NCBI GenBank assembly: GCA_025355665.1
Contig: JANXZF010000138.1
Span: forward strand, 52,232-116,231
Origin: Actinomycetes bacterium
GTDB lineage: Bacteria; Actinomycetota; Actinomycetes; Nanopelagicales; Nanopelagicaceae
Direction: 5' to 3'
DNA: 64,000 nt
Positions 10,177-20,525 of the stretch are shown piece by piece (the stretch's first letter is position 1; every line of letters begins with the position of its first letter). The notes under the pieces were generated by a model. It saw only the letters and a program-made list of their open reading frames with translations. It was not told the DNA's origin and did not search any database. Made by a program: the position numbers and the translations under genes.

Positions 10177-11313
10177 ATGAAGAAAATTCTTTTTGTTACA
10201 AATGATTTTGGTCCTCGTGCCGGCGGGATCGAGTCCTTCATTATGGGATTGGTCGAGAGACTTCCTAAGGATTCGGTAACTGTATTCACTTCATCTCAAG
10301 GTGATACCTCTGCTTACGATGCAAAATGGAAAGTCGATGGAGTTGAGGTAATTCGTGATCGCACTAAGATGTTGCTTCCAACGCCACGCATTGCTTGGGC
10401 AATTCGATCTATTGTTAAGAAGACCGAACCGTCAGTAGCGTGCTTTGGCGCGGCGGCGCCGTTAGCCCTTCTTGCTCCGACTTTGCGCAAGGCAGGTGTT
10501 CAACGAATCGTTTCCCTCACCCATGGTCATGAAGTCTGGTGGGCCAAGGTTTTTCCTTTTTCACTTGCGATTAGGCGCGTTGGCAATACTGTAGATGCGC
10601 TCACGTACTTGGGAGATTTCACGAAACGAAACATTTCGCGTTCTCTCTCGCCAAAGGCGCAGAAGGCCATGGTTCACCTCGCACCGGGAATAGACACTTC
10701 GCATTTCGTGCCCTTAGAAGCACCATCTGAATTGCGCGAAGAACTGGGCTTGACGCATAAGTCCGTCATCGTCAGCGTGGGTCGACTCGTCCCTCGCAAG
10801 GGGCAGGATCGGCTTATCGAAGCATTGCCACTTATTAGTAAGTCAATCGCCAACGTGCACTTGCTTCTCGTTGGTGAAGGAAGTTACCGAAAATCTCTTG
10901 AAAAAATGGTTGCCAAAAGGGAATTGGGTAGAAACGTCACATTTGTTGGAAGAGTGAACTTCGCCAAACTTCCAGCGTATTTCCAGTGTGGAGACATCTT
11001 CGCGATGCCATCGCGCAGTCGACTTGCTGGCCTTGAAGTTGAAGGGCTAGGCATTGTCTATTTGGAGGCAGGCGCTTGTGGGCTTCCCGTTATTGCGGGC
11101 AACTCGGGTGGCGCACCTGATGCAGTCGTTGATGGAGTCACGGGAATTGTCGTGGATGGAACTAATGCTAATGAGATTGCTGCAGCGATTGTGCGAGTCT
11201 TGAGCGATCCGGCGAAAGCAAAGGCGATGGGTGAAAAGGGGAATGAGTGGGTGAGATCGGGCTGGTCATGGAAGATCTGGTCGGACAAATTTGCTCAACT
11301 TCTTCAAATCTGA
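10177..11313 (+). CDS. GT4-family glycosyltransferase (PimB-like)
   Basis: NDFGPRAGGIESF, VGRLVPRKGQDRLIEALPLI, GLGIVYLEAGACGLPVIAG. Confidence 0.82.
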   Translation: MKKILFVTNDFGPRAGGIESFIMGLVERLPKDSVTVFTSSQGDTSAYDAKWKVDGVEVIRDRTKMLLPTPRIAWAIRSIVKKTEPSVACFGAAAPLALLAPTLRKAGVQRIVSLTHGHEVWWAKVFPFSLAIRRVGNTVDALTYLGDFTKRNISRSLSPKAQKAMVHLAPGIDTSHFVPLEAPSELREELGLTHKSVIVSVGRLVPRKGQDRLIEALPLISKSIANVHLLLVGEGSYRKSLEKMVAKRELGRNVTFVGRVNFAKLPAYFQCGDIFAMPSRSRLAGLEVEGLGIVYLEAGACGLPVIAGNSGGAPDAVVDGVTGIVVDGTNANEIAAAIVRVLSDPAKAKAMGEKGNEWVRSGWSWKIWSDKFAQLLQI

Positions 11314-11933
11314 GAAATCAATCCTTGCTTAATGCTGAGCGCCACGGCCGCGCTTCTATTCGATACTGAGAGTTTTCGGTAGATTGAAGATAAGTGGGTT
11401 TTAACTGTGGCTTCACTTATAAATAATTCATCCGCGATTTGTGACGACATCCTTCCCTTAGGCAAAAGCGCCAAGATTTCGAGCTCTCTCGCGGTGAGAC
11501 CAAAGCCATTTTCTTTTCTAGATACTGCTGCCTTCAAGCCCTTGGCTGAAAAACTGTTCGGTGATTTATAAGAATGCAGTACAGCGGAGACAACTTCCTT
11601 GACCGGATCACTTTTAAGGACGTAAGCACTCGCTCCAGCCTGCAAAGAGGCGAGAAGATTGGCGTCATCATCGTTGAAAGTGAGAACCACGATTCCGATA
11701 GTAGGTGAGACGCTTCTTGCCCACGCAATCACTTCTAGACCGCTTCCATCTGGAAGATTCAAATCGACGATGATCACATGGGGATCTTTGTGAGCGATCT
11801 GTGCGAAGGCTTCGCTTTTTGAAGCAGCCTCACCAATGACGTTGAATTCCTCTTGCATCAAGGAGTTGCGCAAACCATCCCGGACTACTTGATGGTCATC
11901 AATAAGGAGAACTGAGATATCGGAATTAGCCAT
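11304..11933 (-). CDS. NarL/LuxR-family response regulator
   Basis: VLLIDDHQVVRDGL receiver; GLTARELEILALLPKGRMSSQIADELFISEATVKTHLSSIYRKL HTH. Confidence 0.88.
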   Translation of the reverse strand: MANSDISVLLIDDHQVVRDGLRNSLMQEEFNVIGEAASKSEAFAQIAHKDPHVIIVDLNLPDGSGLEVIAWARSVSPTIGIVVLTFNDDDANLLASLQAGASAYVLKSDPVKEVVSAVLHSYKSPNSFSAKGLKAAVSRKENGFGLTARELEILALLPKGRMSSQIADELFISEATVKTHLSSIYRKLSVSNRSAAVALSIKQGLISQI

Positions 11934-12522
11934 CGCTAGGTTTTCCTCTCGGAATACGAAGCAGAACTCGCGTGCCAGAGCAGTCCGAAACGAAATCAAT
12001 CTGGGCACCAATTGATAGCGCGCGGTCCTGAAGGCCCTGCATTCCGAAATGGCCCTCCTTGATCTCCGCTCCTCCGACGCCCGTATCCCGAATGCTCAAT
12101 TCGATTGTGTGCTCCATCTCCTTGAGCGAAACCGAAACTTTGTCTGCCTTTGAATGTTTTGCCACATTGCGCAATATCTCTTGAGCAATTCGATCTATCT
12201 CAAGTGTCACGTTTCCATCGAAATCTTCGTTCATTTCCTCTAAGTCGAGTTGCAGTTCCATTTCACTACATTCCTTTGTCGCGCAGTTCGCAATTCGCTT
12301 GCTCAAACTTAAGCCTTCTGGTTGTCCAAGAAAGTAGATCTCTCTCCGCACTTTGTCGATGAGTTCCGAGATATTTAATCGCAGAGTTCTGATTTGAGAC
12401 CGAGAGGCCGTCGACGTTTCCGGATTCGCCAAGAGCAGGTCGAGTGAGTAGCCAACTGCCACTAGGTCTTGCGCGATTCCATCGTGGAGTTCGCGCGCTA
12501 GGCGCGCTCGGTCAGAACTCAT
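11926..12522 (-). CDS. sensor histidine kinase core (HisKA_3 + HATPase), no sensor domain seen
   Basis: RARLARELHDGIAQDLVAVGYSLD; IRDTGVGG; overlaps the downstream response regulator. Confidence 0.82.
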   Translation of the reverse strand: MSSDRARLARELHDGIAQDLVAVGYSLDLLLANPETSTASRSQIRTLRLNISELIDKVRREIYFLGQPEGLSLSKRIANCATKECSEMELQLDLEEMNEDFDGNVTLEIDRIAQEILRNVAKHSKADKVSVSLKEMEHTIELSIRDTGVGGAEIKEGHFGMQGLQDRALSIGAQIDFVSDCSGTRVLLRIPRGKPSDG

Positions 12523-12534
12523 GATCACCTTGCT

Positions 12535-14322
12535 CTAGTTGTATAGCGCTTCGATTTTGTCGGCGAACTCCTGAGCAACAACGTGTCGCTTGATAGAAAG
12601 TTTGGCGGTGAGCTGGCCTCCTGCAATAGTGAAATCCACGGGAAGTATGGTGAATTTTCGTACTGATTCGGCTCTACTAACCGCTTTATTGGCCTCGTCG
12701 ACTCCAGTTTGTATTACTGCAATGAGATCGGGATCTTGTGCGAGCTCAGCCACAGATGTCCATTCTTTTTTGTGAATAGAAACCCACGGCTTAAGCGCAT
12801 CTAGGTCAAGAGTGATCAACGCGGCGATGAACGGTTTATTGTCACCAACCACCACGCATTGGCTTACGAGGGGATGGGCGCGAATCCGATCCTCAAGGAC
12901 GGCCGGAGCAACATTCTTTCCACCGGATGTCACGATCAATTCCTTTTTCCGACCGACGATAAATAAATAACCCTCATCGTCCAGGCGACCGAGATCTCCG
13001 GTTCTAAACCATTGACCATCAACAAATGCGTCGGCGTTGGCTGCTTCGTTTTGCCAGTATCCGCGCATCACAATTGGCCCCTTGATGAGGACCTCACCGT
13101 CATCGGCAATCTTGATGGTAGTGCCAGGAACAGGCATACCGACAGAACCAATTTTGAGGTGTTGTGTCAGATTGAGAGTTGCACCTGCTGTGGTTTCAGT
13201 TAATCCGTAACCTTCGAGGATTCGAATCCCGGCACCACGAAAGAAATGTCCAAGTCGCTCACCGAGTGGAGCTCCTCCGGATATTGAAGCCTCGACTCGT
13301 CCGCCCATGTTGGTGCGAATTTTGGAGAAAACTAATTTGTCGAAAATGCGATGCCTAATGAGAAGCGGAACAGGAATACGTCCCTTATCCAGGGCTTGGC
13401 TATATGCGATAGCGACTGCTGCGGCCTTGCGGAAGATTCTCCCCTTGCCTCCGGCTTCGGCGTGGGCTTCCGCTCCGTTATAGATCTTCTCGAAAATTCT
13501 TGGCACTGCGAGAACGAAAGTTGGTTTAAAGGATGCCATGTCGATAGCAAGCCTGGTCGACGGGTCGCCGCAATGTGCCATATGTAATCCGGCGCTAACG
13601 GCGCCAATTTGAACCATTCGACCAAAAACGTGCGCGACCGGGAGGAAGAGAAGGGTGGAGCCACCCGGCTTCAAGAACAAATCTGCAGCGCCCTGAACTA
13701 CATTGCCACATTCGGCTAGGAAGTTGGAATGAGTAAGTTGGACGCCCTTGGGTTTGCCAGTAGTGCCCGAGGTGTAAATCAAAGTGGCGAGAGTGTCTGG
13801 AACAAGTGCATTTCTGCGCCGGTCAATTTCTTCATCAGAAACACCGACACCAGTTGTGCTCAAAATATGCATCGCTTCTTCGGTAATAGTCCAAACTTTT
13901 TTTGTATGAGATGGCAGAACCGTAGAGACTAGATCGCGATGCGTAGGGGTCTCAACAATGATGGCAACTGCGCCAGAGTCGCTCAGAATCCATTGGACTT
14001 GGTCGGCTGAGGATGTTTCGAAGATCGGAACAACGCACCCGCCAGCAAACCAGATAGCAAAATCCAAGATGGTCCACTCATATCGAGTTCGGGCCATGAT
14101 CGCTACTCGATCCCCAATTTGGACGCCTGCTGCAATTAATCCCTTTGCAGTTGCCCGAACCTCGGATTCGAATTCCCTGGCAGTGACTTCTTGCCAGCCT
14201 GCTCCAAGTGGCCTTGAGAGCATGATGCGTTCCGGTTCGAACCATGCCCGTTCTGCAACGAGGTTTGTGAGATTTCCCGCAGTGGCGGCAGGGACAAGGG
14301 CGGGTACCGTCTTTTCATTCAT
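12535..14322 (-). CDS. long-chain fatty-acid--CoA ligase (AMP-forming)
   Basis: LIYTSGTTGKPKGVQLTH; GYGLTETTAGAT; WFRTGDLGRLDDEGYLFIVGRKKELIVTSGGKNVAP. Confidence 0.92.
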   Translation of the reverse strand: MNEKTVPALVPAATAGNLTNLVAERAWFEPERIMLSRPLGAGWQEVTAREFESEVRATAKGLIAAGVQIGDRVAIMARTRYEWTILDFAIWFAGGCVVPIFETSSADQVQWILSDSGAVAIIVETPTHRDLVSTVLPSHTKKVWTITEEAMHILSTTGVGVSDEEIDRRRNALVPDTLATLIYTSGTTGKPKGVQLTHSNFLAECGNVVQGAADLFLKPGGSTLLFLPVAHVFGRMVQIGAVSAGLHMAHCGDPSTRLAIDMASFKPTFVLAVPRIFEKIYNGAEAHAEAGGKGRIFRKAAAVAIAYSQALDKGRIPVPLLIRHRIFDKLVFSKIRTNMGGRVEASISGGAPLGERLGHFFRGAGIRILEGYGLTETTAGATLNLTQHLKIGSVGMPVPGTTIKIADDGEVLIKGPIVMRGYWQNEAANADAFVDGQWFRTGDLGRLDDEGYLFIVGRKKELIVTSGGKNVAPAVLEDRIRAHPLVSQCVVVGDNKPFIAALITLDLDALKPWVSIHKKEWTSVAELAQDPDLIAVIQTGVDEANKAVSRAESVRKFTILPVDFTIAGGQLTAKLSIKRHVVAQEFADKIEALYN

Positions 14323-14375
14323 GCCTCCAACGCTAGCGCGAGAAGAACAGTAAAGGGAGGGGGTAACCTACGGAC

Positions 14376-14813
14376 ATGGCCGATTTCAGCACCGGAAAGA
14401 TTTCCATTGAGGCACCACTTGCAATCGTTGCGGCCGCTCTTTTTGATATCGCTCAATACCCCACGTGGTCGAGTGCGATTAAGTCGGTCAACGTCACTTC
14501 GGTCGACGATATGGGCCGCCCAGTTGCTGCCACTCTTTCCATCGATGCAGGAATGATGAAGGACCGGGTCAGCCTCGCCTATGACTGGAGTCAGGCGCCA
14601 AGTCGATTGAGTTTCTCGCTCACGGATGCTGACCTTTTGACCGCTATGGACGGGGCCTACGTAATTTCGGCCCAGGACGAAGATACGACAGATGTGACTT
14701 ACGAATTGCACGTTGACCTTTCGATGCCAATTCCATCGATCATGCGCAAGAACGCCGAAAAGGCGACAATTGAAATGGCCCTATCGCAACTCAAGACATT
14801 TGCGGAGAAATAG
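14376..14813 (+). CDS. SRPBCC / polyketide cyclase-like protein
   Basis: ISIEAPLAIVAAALFDIAQYPTWSSAIKSV. Confidence 0.8.
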   Translation: MADFSTGKISIEAPLAIVAAALFDIAQYPTWSSAIKSVNVTSVDDMGRPVAATLSIDAGMMKDRVSLAYDWSQAPSRLSFSLTDADLLTAMDGAYVISAQDEDTTDVTYELHVDLSMPIPSIMRKNAEKATIEMALSQLKTFAEK

Positions 14814-15758
14814 ATGGGCTTTTCTATCGGTGTCGATGTCGGCGGCACCAAAGTTCTTGGTGGTGTGGTTAATGAGCACGGGACGGTCTTGGCACACGCA
14901 CGCCGCGATACGCCACGTCAGGGCGGTTCTGCCCTGACTCAAGCGATTGCAGATGTCGCGTTGGAGCTCATGAAAGATTACGACGTTTCGTGCGTCGGAA
15001 TTTCAGCCGCCGGTTTTGTTTCGTCAGATCGAAAGACAATGCTCGCTTCGCCAAATATTGCCGGCTGGAATGGCGTCAATCTAGATAAAGAGCTTGGAGC
15101 CCTCATCGGATTACCTCTTGTTATTGAAAATGACGCAAATGCCGCGGCTTGGGGCGAAGCGCGATTTGGTGCAGGAATAAATGAAGACCACTTGATGATG
15201 CTGACAATCGGCACAGGGATTGGCGGTGGCGTTGTTGTAAATGGTCAGTTGTACCGTGGCGCCTTTGGCGTGGCTGCCGAGTTTGGCCACATGAGAGTCG
15301 TCCCAGATGGACATCTATGCGGATGTGGAGGACGGGGATGTTTTGAACAGTATGCATCTGGCAACGCTCTGCTTCGACATGCACGGGAGGCAATTAGCGC
15401 ATCTCCGGAAGTCGCCCGCAATCTTCTCGCCCTTGGTGACGGCACCGTCGCTGGATTAACAGGAAAACACATCACTGATGCGGCACGCCAGGGAGATGCG
15501 GTTGCACTTGCTGCTTTCAACACAACAGCGCAATGGTTAGGAGCAGGTATCGCATCCTTATCTGTCGTGCTTGATCCTGCCTGCGTTGTAATCGGCGGGG
15601 GAGTAATTGATGCCGGCGAGATATTGCTAGCCCCCACTCGAGTAGCGGTCGAACGGTATATGCCCTTTGCAGGAAAGCATCCTTCACCACGGATCATTGC
15701 GGCCGAACTCGGAAATGAAGCAGGCCTTGTTGGCGCTGCCGATTTAGCTCGCGCCTAA
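14814..15758 (+). CDS. glk: ROK-family glucokinase
   Basis: GVDVGGTKVLGGVV; GTGIGGGVVVNGQLYRG; zinc motif CGCGGRGCFEQYASG. Confidence 0.88.
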   Translation: MGFSIGVDVGGTKVLGGVVNEHGTVLAHARRDTPRQGGSALTQAIADVALELMKDYDVSCVGISAAGFVSSDRKTMLASPNIAGWNGVNLDKELGALIGLPLVIENDANAAAWGEARFGAGINEDHLMMLTIGTGIGGGVVVNGQLYRGAFGVAAEFGHMRVVPDGHLCGCGGRGCFEQYASGNALLRHAREAISASPEVARNLLALGDGTVAGLTGKHITDAARQGDAVALAAFNTTAQWLGAGIASLSVVLDPACVVIGGGVIDAGEILLAPTRVAVERYMPFAGKHPSPRIIAAELGNEAGLVGAADLARA

Positions 15759-15759
15759 A

Positions 15760-16743
15760 TTATTCAAAAGGGTAAGTGAGTTTCACTTGACTTCGAATTT
15801 CATCGAGTGATTTCATGATTTCATAACTTTCGTTCAAAGTTAGTATGGACGATTCCAATTTTGATGTTCGTACTAGTCGGGCGAATTCAATCGCTTCCTC
15901 GCGAAGACCATGACCTTCATAGGTATTTGGATATTCAGTAATGGAACCGTCGTTGAGAATCAGTCGCATGGGGGCCGGGTTGTAGAAGACGGAGTCGATT
16001 TCCATCCGCCCCAACGTTCCGCTAACTACCGCACGGCAGGGGGTCTGTGTGATCATGTTTGTAGTCAATATTGCCTGGGCTCCCGACGCATAATCAAAGA
16101 TCGCGGTGGTTTGGGCATCGACGCCTTCAACAGTAAAGGTTGACGAAGCAGTAATTTTCTCTGGAACTCCAAGAATCATGTGAGCAAAGGAGATTGGGTA
16201 GATGCCGAGGTCAAGGAGTGCGCCTCCTGCAAATTCAGGAAGCATCAACCTCGGAATTCGAAGTGGAGCAAGCCTTTGGCCGTGGTCGGCCTCCACGGAG
16301 ATGATTTCTCCAAGTACGCCGCTACGAAGAATCTCTCTTGTCTTTTTGATATGTGGGAGAAAGCGTGTCCACATTGCCTCCATCAAGGTGACATTCATTT
16401 CGCGCGCGGCATCGATCATGAGGTTTGCCTCAGCGGAGTTAACCGCGAATGGCTTTTCGCAAAGCACTGGTTTGCCCGAACGGAGAGCGAGAAGCGTGTT
16501 TGATACGTGCGAAGTATGTGGAGTTGCAACATAAACGCCGTCAATATTTGGATCGGCTACCAATTCTTCATAACTGCCGTACGCCTTGCAATCTGGGTAC
16601 TTCGCTGCAAATGCGTGGCCCTTTTTGACAGACCGTGAACCCACGGCCTTAACTCTATGGTCTGGCAACCTCTGTAAATCCGTGGCGAAAGCAATGGCGA
16701 TTCCACCGGTGCCAATGATTCCCCATCGAAACGCGTCTTTCAT
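15760..16743 (-). CDS. Gfo/Idh/MocA-family oxidoreductase
   Basis: WGIIGTGGIA; GVYVATPHTSH; GKPVLCEKPFAVN. Confidence 0.9.
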   Translation of the reverse strand: MKDAFRWGIIGTGGIAIAFATDLQRLPDHRVKAVGSRSVKKGHAFAAKYPDCKAYGSYEELVADPNIDGVYVATPHTSHVSNTLLALRSGKPVLCEKPFAVNSAEANLMIDAAREMNVTLMEAMWTRFLPHIKKTREILRSGVLGEIISVEADHGQRLAPLRIPRLMLPEFAGGALLDLGIYPISFAHMILGVPEKITASSTFTVEGVDAQTTAIFDYASGAQAILTTNMITQTPCRAVVSGTLGRMEIDSVFYNPAPMRLILNDGSITEYPNTYEGHGLREEAIEFARLVRTSKLESSILTLNESYEIMKSLDEIRSQVKLTYPFE

Positions 16744-16779
16744 GTCTCGTACTCCTTCATTTGTTTTTGTCTTGCGTAA

Positions 16780-17754
16780 CTAAAGGATGGCTCCATCGTC
16801 ATCTTCGTAGCCATCTCGGAGATGAAAAAGAAAGGAAGCAAGCCCGCCGATGAAGACAAGTACGCCTGGCCACGGTTCGATTCCAAATGGATTGAAACCG
16901 ATGATTGCTGCGGTGATGGCGTAGATGGGACCGAGCAGCATTGCCAATAGGGAATTTCTTTTGGTGCGATCGTGGATCGGTTCGAGAATCGGATCGGGCT
17001 TCTGAAAATGATCCTCCGGATCGGGTCGATCTAATTCGTCTAGAAAGTTGGTGGGTAGGGACTCGTCAAGGGAGAGCCCTGCAATAATCGATTCGAATTC
17101 CGCGTCGATAAGATCGTCGTCCTGGCTCACCATATCCGTGAGCCAGAATCCGTTGGCAACCTCGTTGATAAATGCCGAGGATTCTTCGAGGATGATGGGG
17201 AGATCGCCAAAGGAATTTTGCAATACGATTTCTCGAACAAATGGTGAAGTCACCGCACGTGAAATGTGAAGTACATTTTCGGAATATTCATCGGTTGCTT
17301 GCTGGGAGTAAAGCATTACGAGCGGTTGTTCGACTAAGTAAAGCTCCTCGTCGATAACTCTCCAGGCTTTGCGCAGAGCGAATCTGTTTTTCGGCAATGA
17401 GGGTTCAAGAAGAATGACGCCATCAATTTCTTCTCCCAGAAGTTCTGCTAAACGTAGGACGACAGTGCTCGCCATGGAAATCCCAACAATGAATACGGCA
17501 CTACATCGGTTCTTTAAAAAAGCCAGTGACTGTTCTGCGATGGTGAGCCAGATTTGAAGATCGTCGGATTTGGTTTCCTGCCAGGAGACTGGGTTCATCG
17601 AAAGTTGAGGGAGGCGAACGGTCAATCCCGAATCGTGCAGGGAATGTGCCCACGTAGATGCCAAATCAGTTGAAGTTGTCGCCTCGTGGAGGATGAGGAC
17701 GCCAATGTCTCCCGCAATTAACTCCAAACTCTGCGAGATTGGGTTCTCCGTCAC
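16780..17754 (-). CDS. uncharacterised protein, alpha/beta-hydrolase-like N-terminus and C-terminal TM helices
   Basis: VFIVGISMASTVVLRLAELLG (nucleophile-elbow-like); C-terminal hydrophobic helices. GTG start. Confidence 0.5.
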   Translation of the reverse strand: MTENPISQSLELIAGDIGVLILHEATTSTDLASTWAHSLHDSGLTVRLPQLSMNPVSWQETKSDDLQIWLTIAEQSLAFLKNRCSAVFIVGISMASTVVLRLAELLGEEIDGVILLEPSLPKNRFALRKAWRVIDEELYLVEQPLVMLYSQQATDEYSENVLHISRAVTSPFVREIVLQNSFGDLPIILEESSAFINEVANGFWLTDMVSQDDDLIDAEFESIIAGLSLDESLPTNFLDELDRPDPEDHFQKPDPILEPIHDRTKRNSLLAMLLGPIYAITAAIIGFNPFGIEPWPGVLVFIGGLASFLFHLRDGYEDDDGAIL

Positions 17755-17856
17755 TTTCCCATAGTGTCATAGAGGGTCAAGACCCACTAAATTGGTCCCC
17801 TGAGATATGGGGGCATCTGATGTGCCCTAACCGCGAGTAGATCGAGGAGCGCAATA

Positions 17857-18537
17857 GTGAATCTGCCCTATGGCCTCCTTCGCGCATTCTTGACTCCGTT
17901 TTTGATGATCCTTTTTCGACCCAAGGTGCGCGGCCTTCGAAACGTACCTGTGACTGGTCCGGTGATCTTGGCGTCGAATCATCTCTCTTTCAGCGATTCA
18001 GTATTCATGCCTCTTGTTGTCCCGCGAAAAGTTACCTTCTTGGCGAAGAGCGAGTACTTCACATCTCCTGGTCCAAAAGGGCTGCTCAAGAAACTGACCT
18101 TTCTTGCTCTGGGCCAAGTTCCCGTCGATCGCTCGGGAGGGCGCAGGAGTGAGGCCGCTTTGATCACGGGGCTGAAAGTCTTATCCGACGGCAACTGCCT
18201 TGGTATCTACCCTGAGGGAACGCGCTCGCCAGATGGTCGCCTCTATAAAGGTCGGACGGGGCTTGTTCGCCTCGCACTCGAATCTGGCGCCCCGATCATT
18301 CCGATTGCCATGTTTGATACCGACAAGATTCAGCCGTCTGGAAAATTGATTCCGAAGATCATGCGGGTGAAGATGATTTTTGGTGAACCGATCTACCTCA
18401 AAGGTGATTCGACAAATCTGCAGTTGCTCCGAGATCTGACCGATGATTTGATGAGAAAGATCCAGGCCCTTTCAGGCCAAGAATACGTAGATATTTTTGC
18501 AACCAGGCGTAAGGCCGAAATGGACGAAGGCGACTAA
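17857..18537 (+). CDS. plsC: 1-acyl-sn-glycerol-3-phosphate acyltransferase
   Basis: ASNHLSFSDSVFMP (acyltransferase H-x4-D-like block, NHLSFSD); GIYPEGTRSPDGRLYKGRTG. Confidence 0.88.
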   Translation: MNLPYGLLRAFLTPFLMILFRPKVRGLRNVPVTGPVILASNHLSFSDSVFMPLVVPRKVTFLAKSEYFTSPGPKGLLKKLTFLALGQVPVDRSGGRRSEAALITGLKVLSDGNCLGIYPEGTRSPDGRLYKGRTGLVRLALESGAPIIPIAMFDTDKIQPSGKLIPKIMRVKMIFGEPIYLKGDSTNLQLLRDLTDDLMRKIQALSGQEYVDIFATRRKAEMDEGD

Positions 18538-18543
18538 TAGTCC

Positions 18544-19224
18544 TTAGTCCTCAAGCGCAAGTCGTTCGACAAGATAATTACATGTAGTGCACGTTGGACC
18601 TGGAAGAGGAACTGGGCCTTCAAGCACGTTGATGAAGTCTCCGATGACGTTCAAGAACTTTTCGTGGTCTCGGGGGACTGGCACGTATTTTTGAGTTACC
18701 CCGAATGCATAATCAAGAGCACTCGTTCCGACGACCTTGTCTGGATTCCAAACCAATAGTCCCATGGTTGCAACCTGTAACGCTTTTCCAGCAGCCGGTA
18801 CCTCCATTGCGTACGCGTACGCCTCAAGCTGAGGAGAGTAGAACTCGCCCGAGTCTCGCGCGCTGTCTGAGACCTTGCAATCAATCAATGCCACCGTGCC
18901 ATCGTCATTCTCAGCAACAAGGTCGTATTTACCGAGAATGCGCCAACGAGATGTTTCTCCGTTTACAGCGAGCGGCTTACTCTTCACCCATTCAGCAAGT
19001 TTGGTAACTCGACCAGGTCTAAGCGAGGGATCGATGTCCTCCGTTGCAACGCCTCGGAATGCCTTTTCCTGCAGAGAGGAAAACGTGCCAACCAGTGGAA
19101 AGGCGCCAGGCATGGTGACTTTGTGCCAGTACTTAATCCAGAGGCAGCGCTTGCACGTGGAAAGCCCGAAGGTGAGATCCGAAGGCGAAATGTTTTCACG
19201 TGCAGGAACTGAAGGTTTTCTCAT
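18544..19224 (-). CDS. RecB-family PD-(D/E)XK nuclease, Cas4-like, probable Fe-S
   Basis: GKYDLVAENDDGTVALIDCKVSDSARDSGEFYSPQLEAYAYAM; N-terminal CKRC and C-terminal CTTC cysteine pairs. Confidence 0.75.
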   Translation of the reverse strand: MRKPSVPARENISPSDLTFGLSTCKRCLWIKYWHKVTMPGAFPLVGTFSSLQEKAFRGVATEDIDPSLRPGRVTKLAEWVKSKPLAVNGETSRWRILGKYDLVAENDDGTVALIDCKVSDSARDSGEFYSPQLEAYAYAMEVPAAGKALQVATMGLLVWNPDKVVGTSALDYAFGVTQKYVPVPRDHEKFLNVIGDFINVLEGPVPLPGPTCTTCNYLVERLALED

Positions 19225-19273
19225 ACTCCCATTGTGCCTAATCACGGTGACAATTGAGGCTTAATGGTGATCG

Positions 19274-20503
19274 CTAGCCGTGTTGACTTGTCTTGGCACG
19301 CAGTGACCAAATTCCCAAACCAATGACTGGAATCGAGGCAATCGCGCAGAGCCATCCGTAGCTCATGGTCGCGATAATCACGCCTGCTAATGCGCCACCT
19401 GCCGCGCCCGTGAGGTTCATGATGAGATCAGATGCTCCTTGAGTCGAAGGAAGGAGCTCCTCACTTACTGATTCAGATAACAAAGCGGACCCGGCGATCA
19501 ACGTGCATGACCATCCCAGACCTAGAAGAAACAACCCAACTCCCAAAGTGAAAGCATGATTGCCAGGAGACCGTCCTGCTATGACCGCTGCTGAAAGGAG
19601 GATCACTAACCCGATTTGAATAACGCCTTTGCGTCCGAGAGTGTCGCTGAGATAGCCGACCAACGGAGAAAATGCGTACATTCCCGCGACATGGACGCTG
19701 ATCACCATCCCAATAATTGTGAGCGTTACGTCAACGTGGGCCATATGAACTGGCGTCATCACCATGACCGAGACCATCACCACATGTCCGACTGCTATCG
19801 AAACTATTGCAAAGAGGGCCGAAGGCGTTTTTGAAATCAATTTCAACGTTGAACGAGTAGAAGGCTTTGTATCCACCAATGAAGTCGGCGGTAGGAGGGC
19901 TACCGCGGTCAGAAATGGATCAGGTTTTAAGTAAAGAGCGATGACCGCAGTTGCCAGAGTCAGAGAGATGATTGCGAGGATGTAGGGCCCCACCAATCTG
20001 GGCAGCCCTAAAGACTGCGCGAGATTTCCCGAGGGCTCCATGAGATTGGGTCCTGCCACCGCACCAATTGTCGAGCCCCACACAACCATAGAGAGTTGCC
20101 TTGAACGCGACTCATCGGTTGATAGGTCGACAGCGGCAAAGCGTGCTTGATACCCGGCCGCAGATGCCGCACCGACGAGAAAAGTTCCGAGGAGCATAAG
20201 TTCAAGAATTCTGGTTGCGCCACCGACGATTGCGAGAAGTGCACCGAATACTCCGATCGCATAGCCGACCGATAAGGCCAATCTCCTGCCTCCATGAAGG
20301 GTGAGGCGAGACAGCGGCAATGCCATGGCAGCAGCTCCGAGTACGGCGCTAGTTTGAGCGAGCCCCGCAAGTGATTCGGATTTGGATATTGAGGATACGA
20401 GTAGCGAACCAGCCGCGACCGTTCCGGCTACTCCGACTCCGTTGAGAATCTGTGCAGAGGTGAGGACTTTGACAATGTGTTTTTCAAGTGACGTATTTTT
20501 CAA
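19274..20503 (-). CDS. MFS transporter
   Basis: 12-TM profile; GYLSDTLGRKGVIQIG. TTG start at 20503. Confidence 0.85.
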   Translation of the reverse strand: MKNTSLEKHIVKVLTSAQILNGVGVAGTVAAGSLLVSSISKSESLAGLAQTSAVLGAAAMALPLSRLTLHGGRRLALSVGYAIGVFGALLAIVGGATRILELMLLGTFLVGAASAAGYQARFAAVDLSTDESRSRQLSMVVWGSTIGAVAGPNLMEPSGNLAQSLGLPRLVGPYILAIISLTLATAVIALYLKPDPFLTAVALLPPTSLVDTKPSTRSTLKLISKTPSALFAIVSIAVGHVVMVSVMVMTPVHMAHVDVTLTIIGMVISVHVAGMYAFSPLVGYLSDTLGRKGVIQIGLVILLSAAVIAGRSPGNHAFTLGVGLFLLGLGWSCTLIAGSALLSESVSEELLPSTQGASDLIMNLTGAAGGALAGVIIATMSYGWLCAIASIPVIGLGIWSLRAKTSQHG

Positions 20504-20525
20504 GATTTCATCCTACGACTGGGCA

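Noticed and set aside
18544-19224. CRISPR-associated Cas4
   Set aside because: No repeat array or other cas gene in the window; only fold-level similarity.
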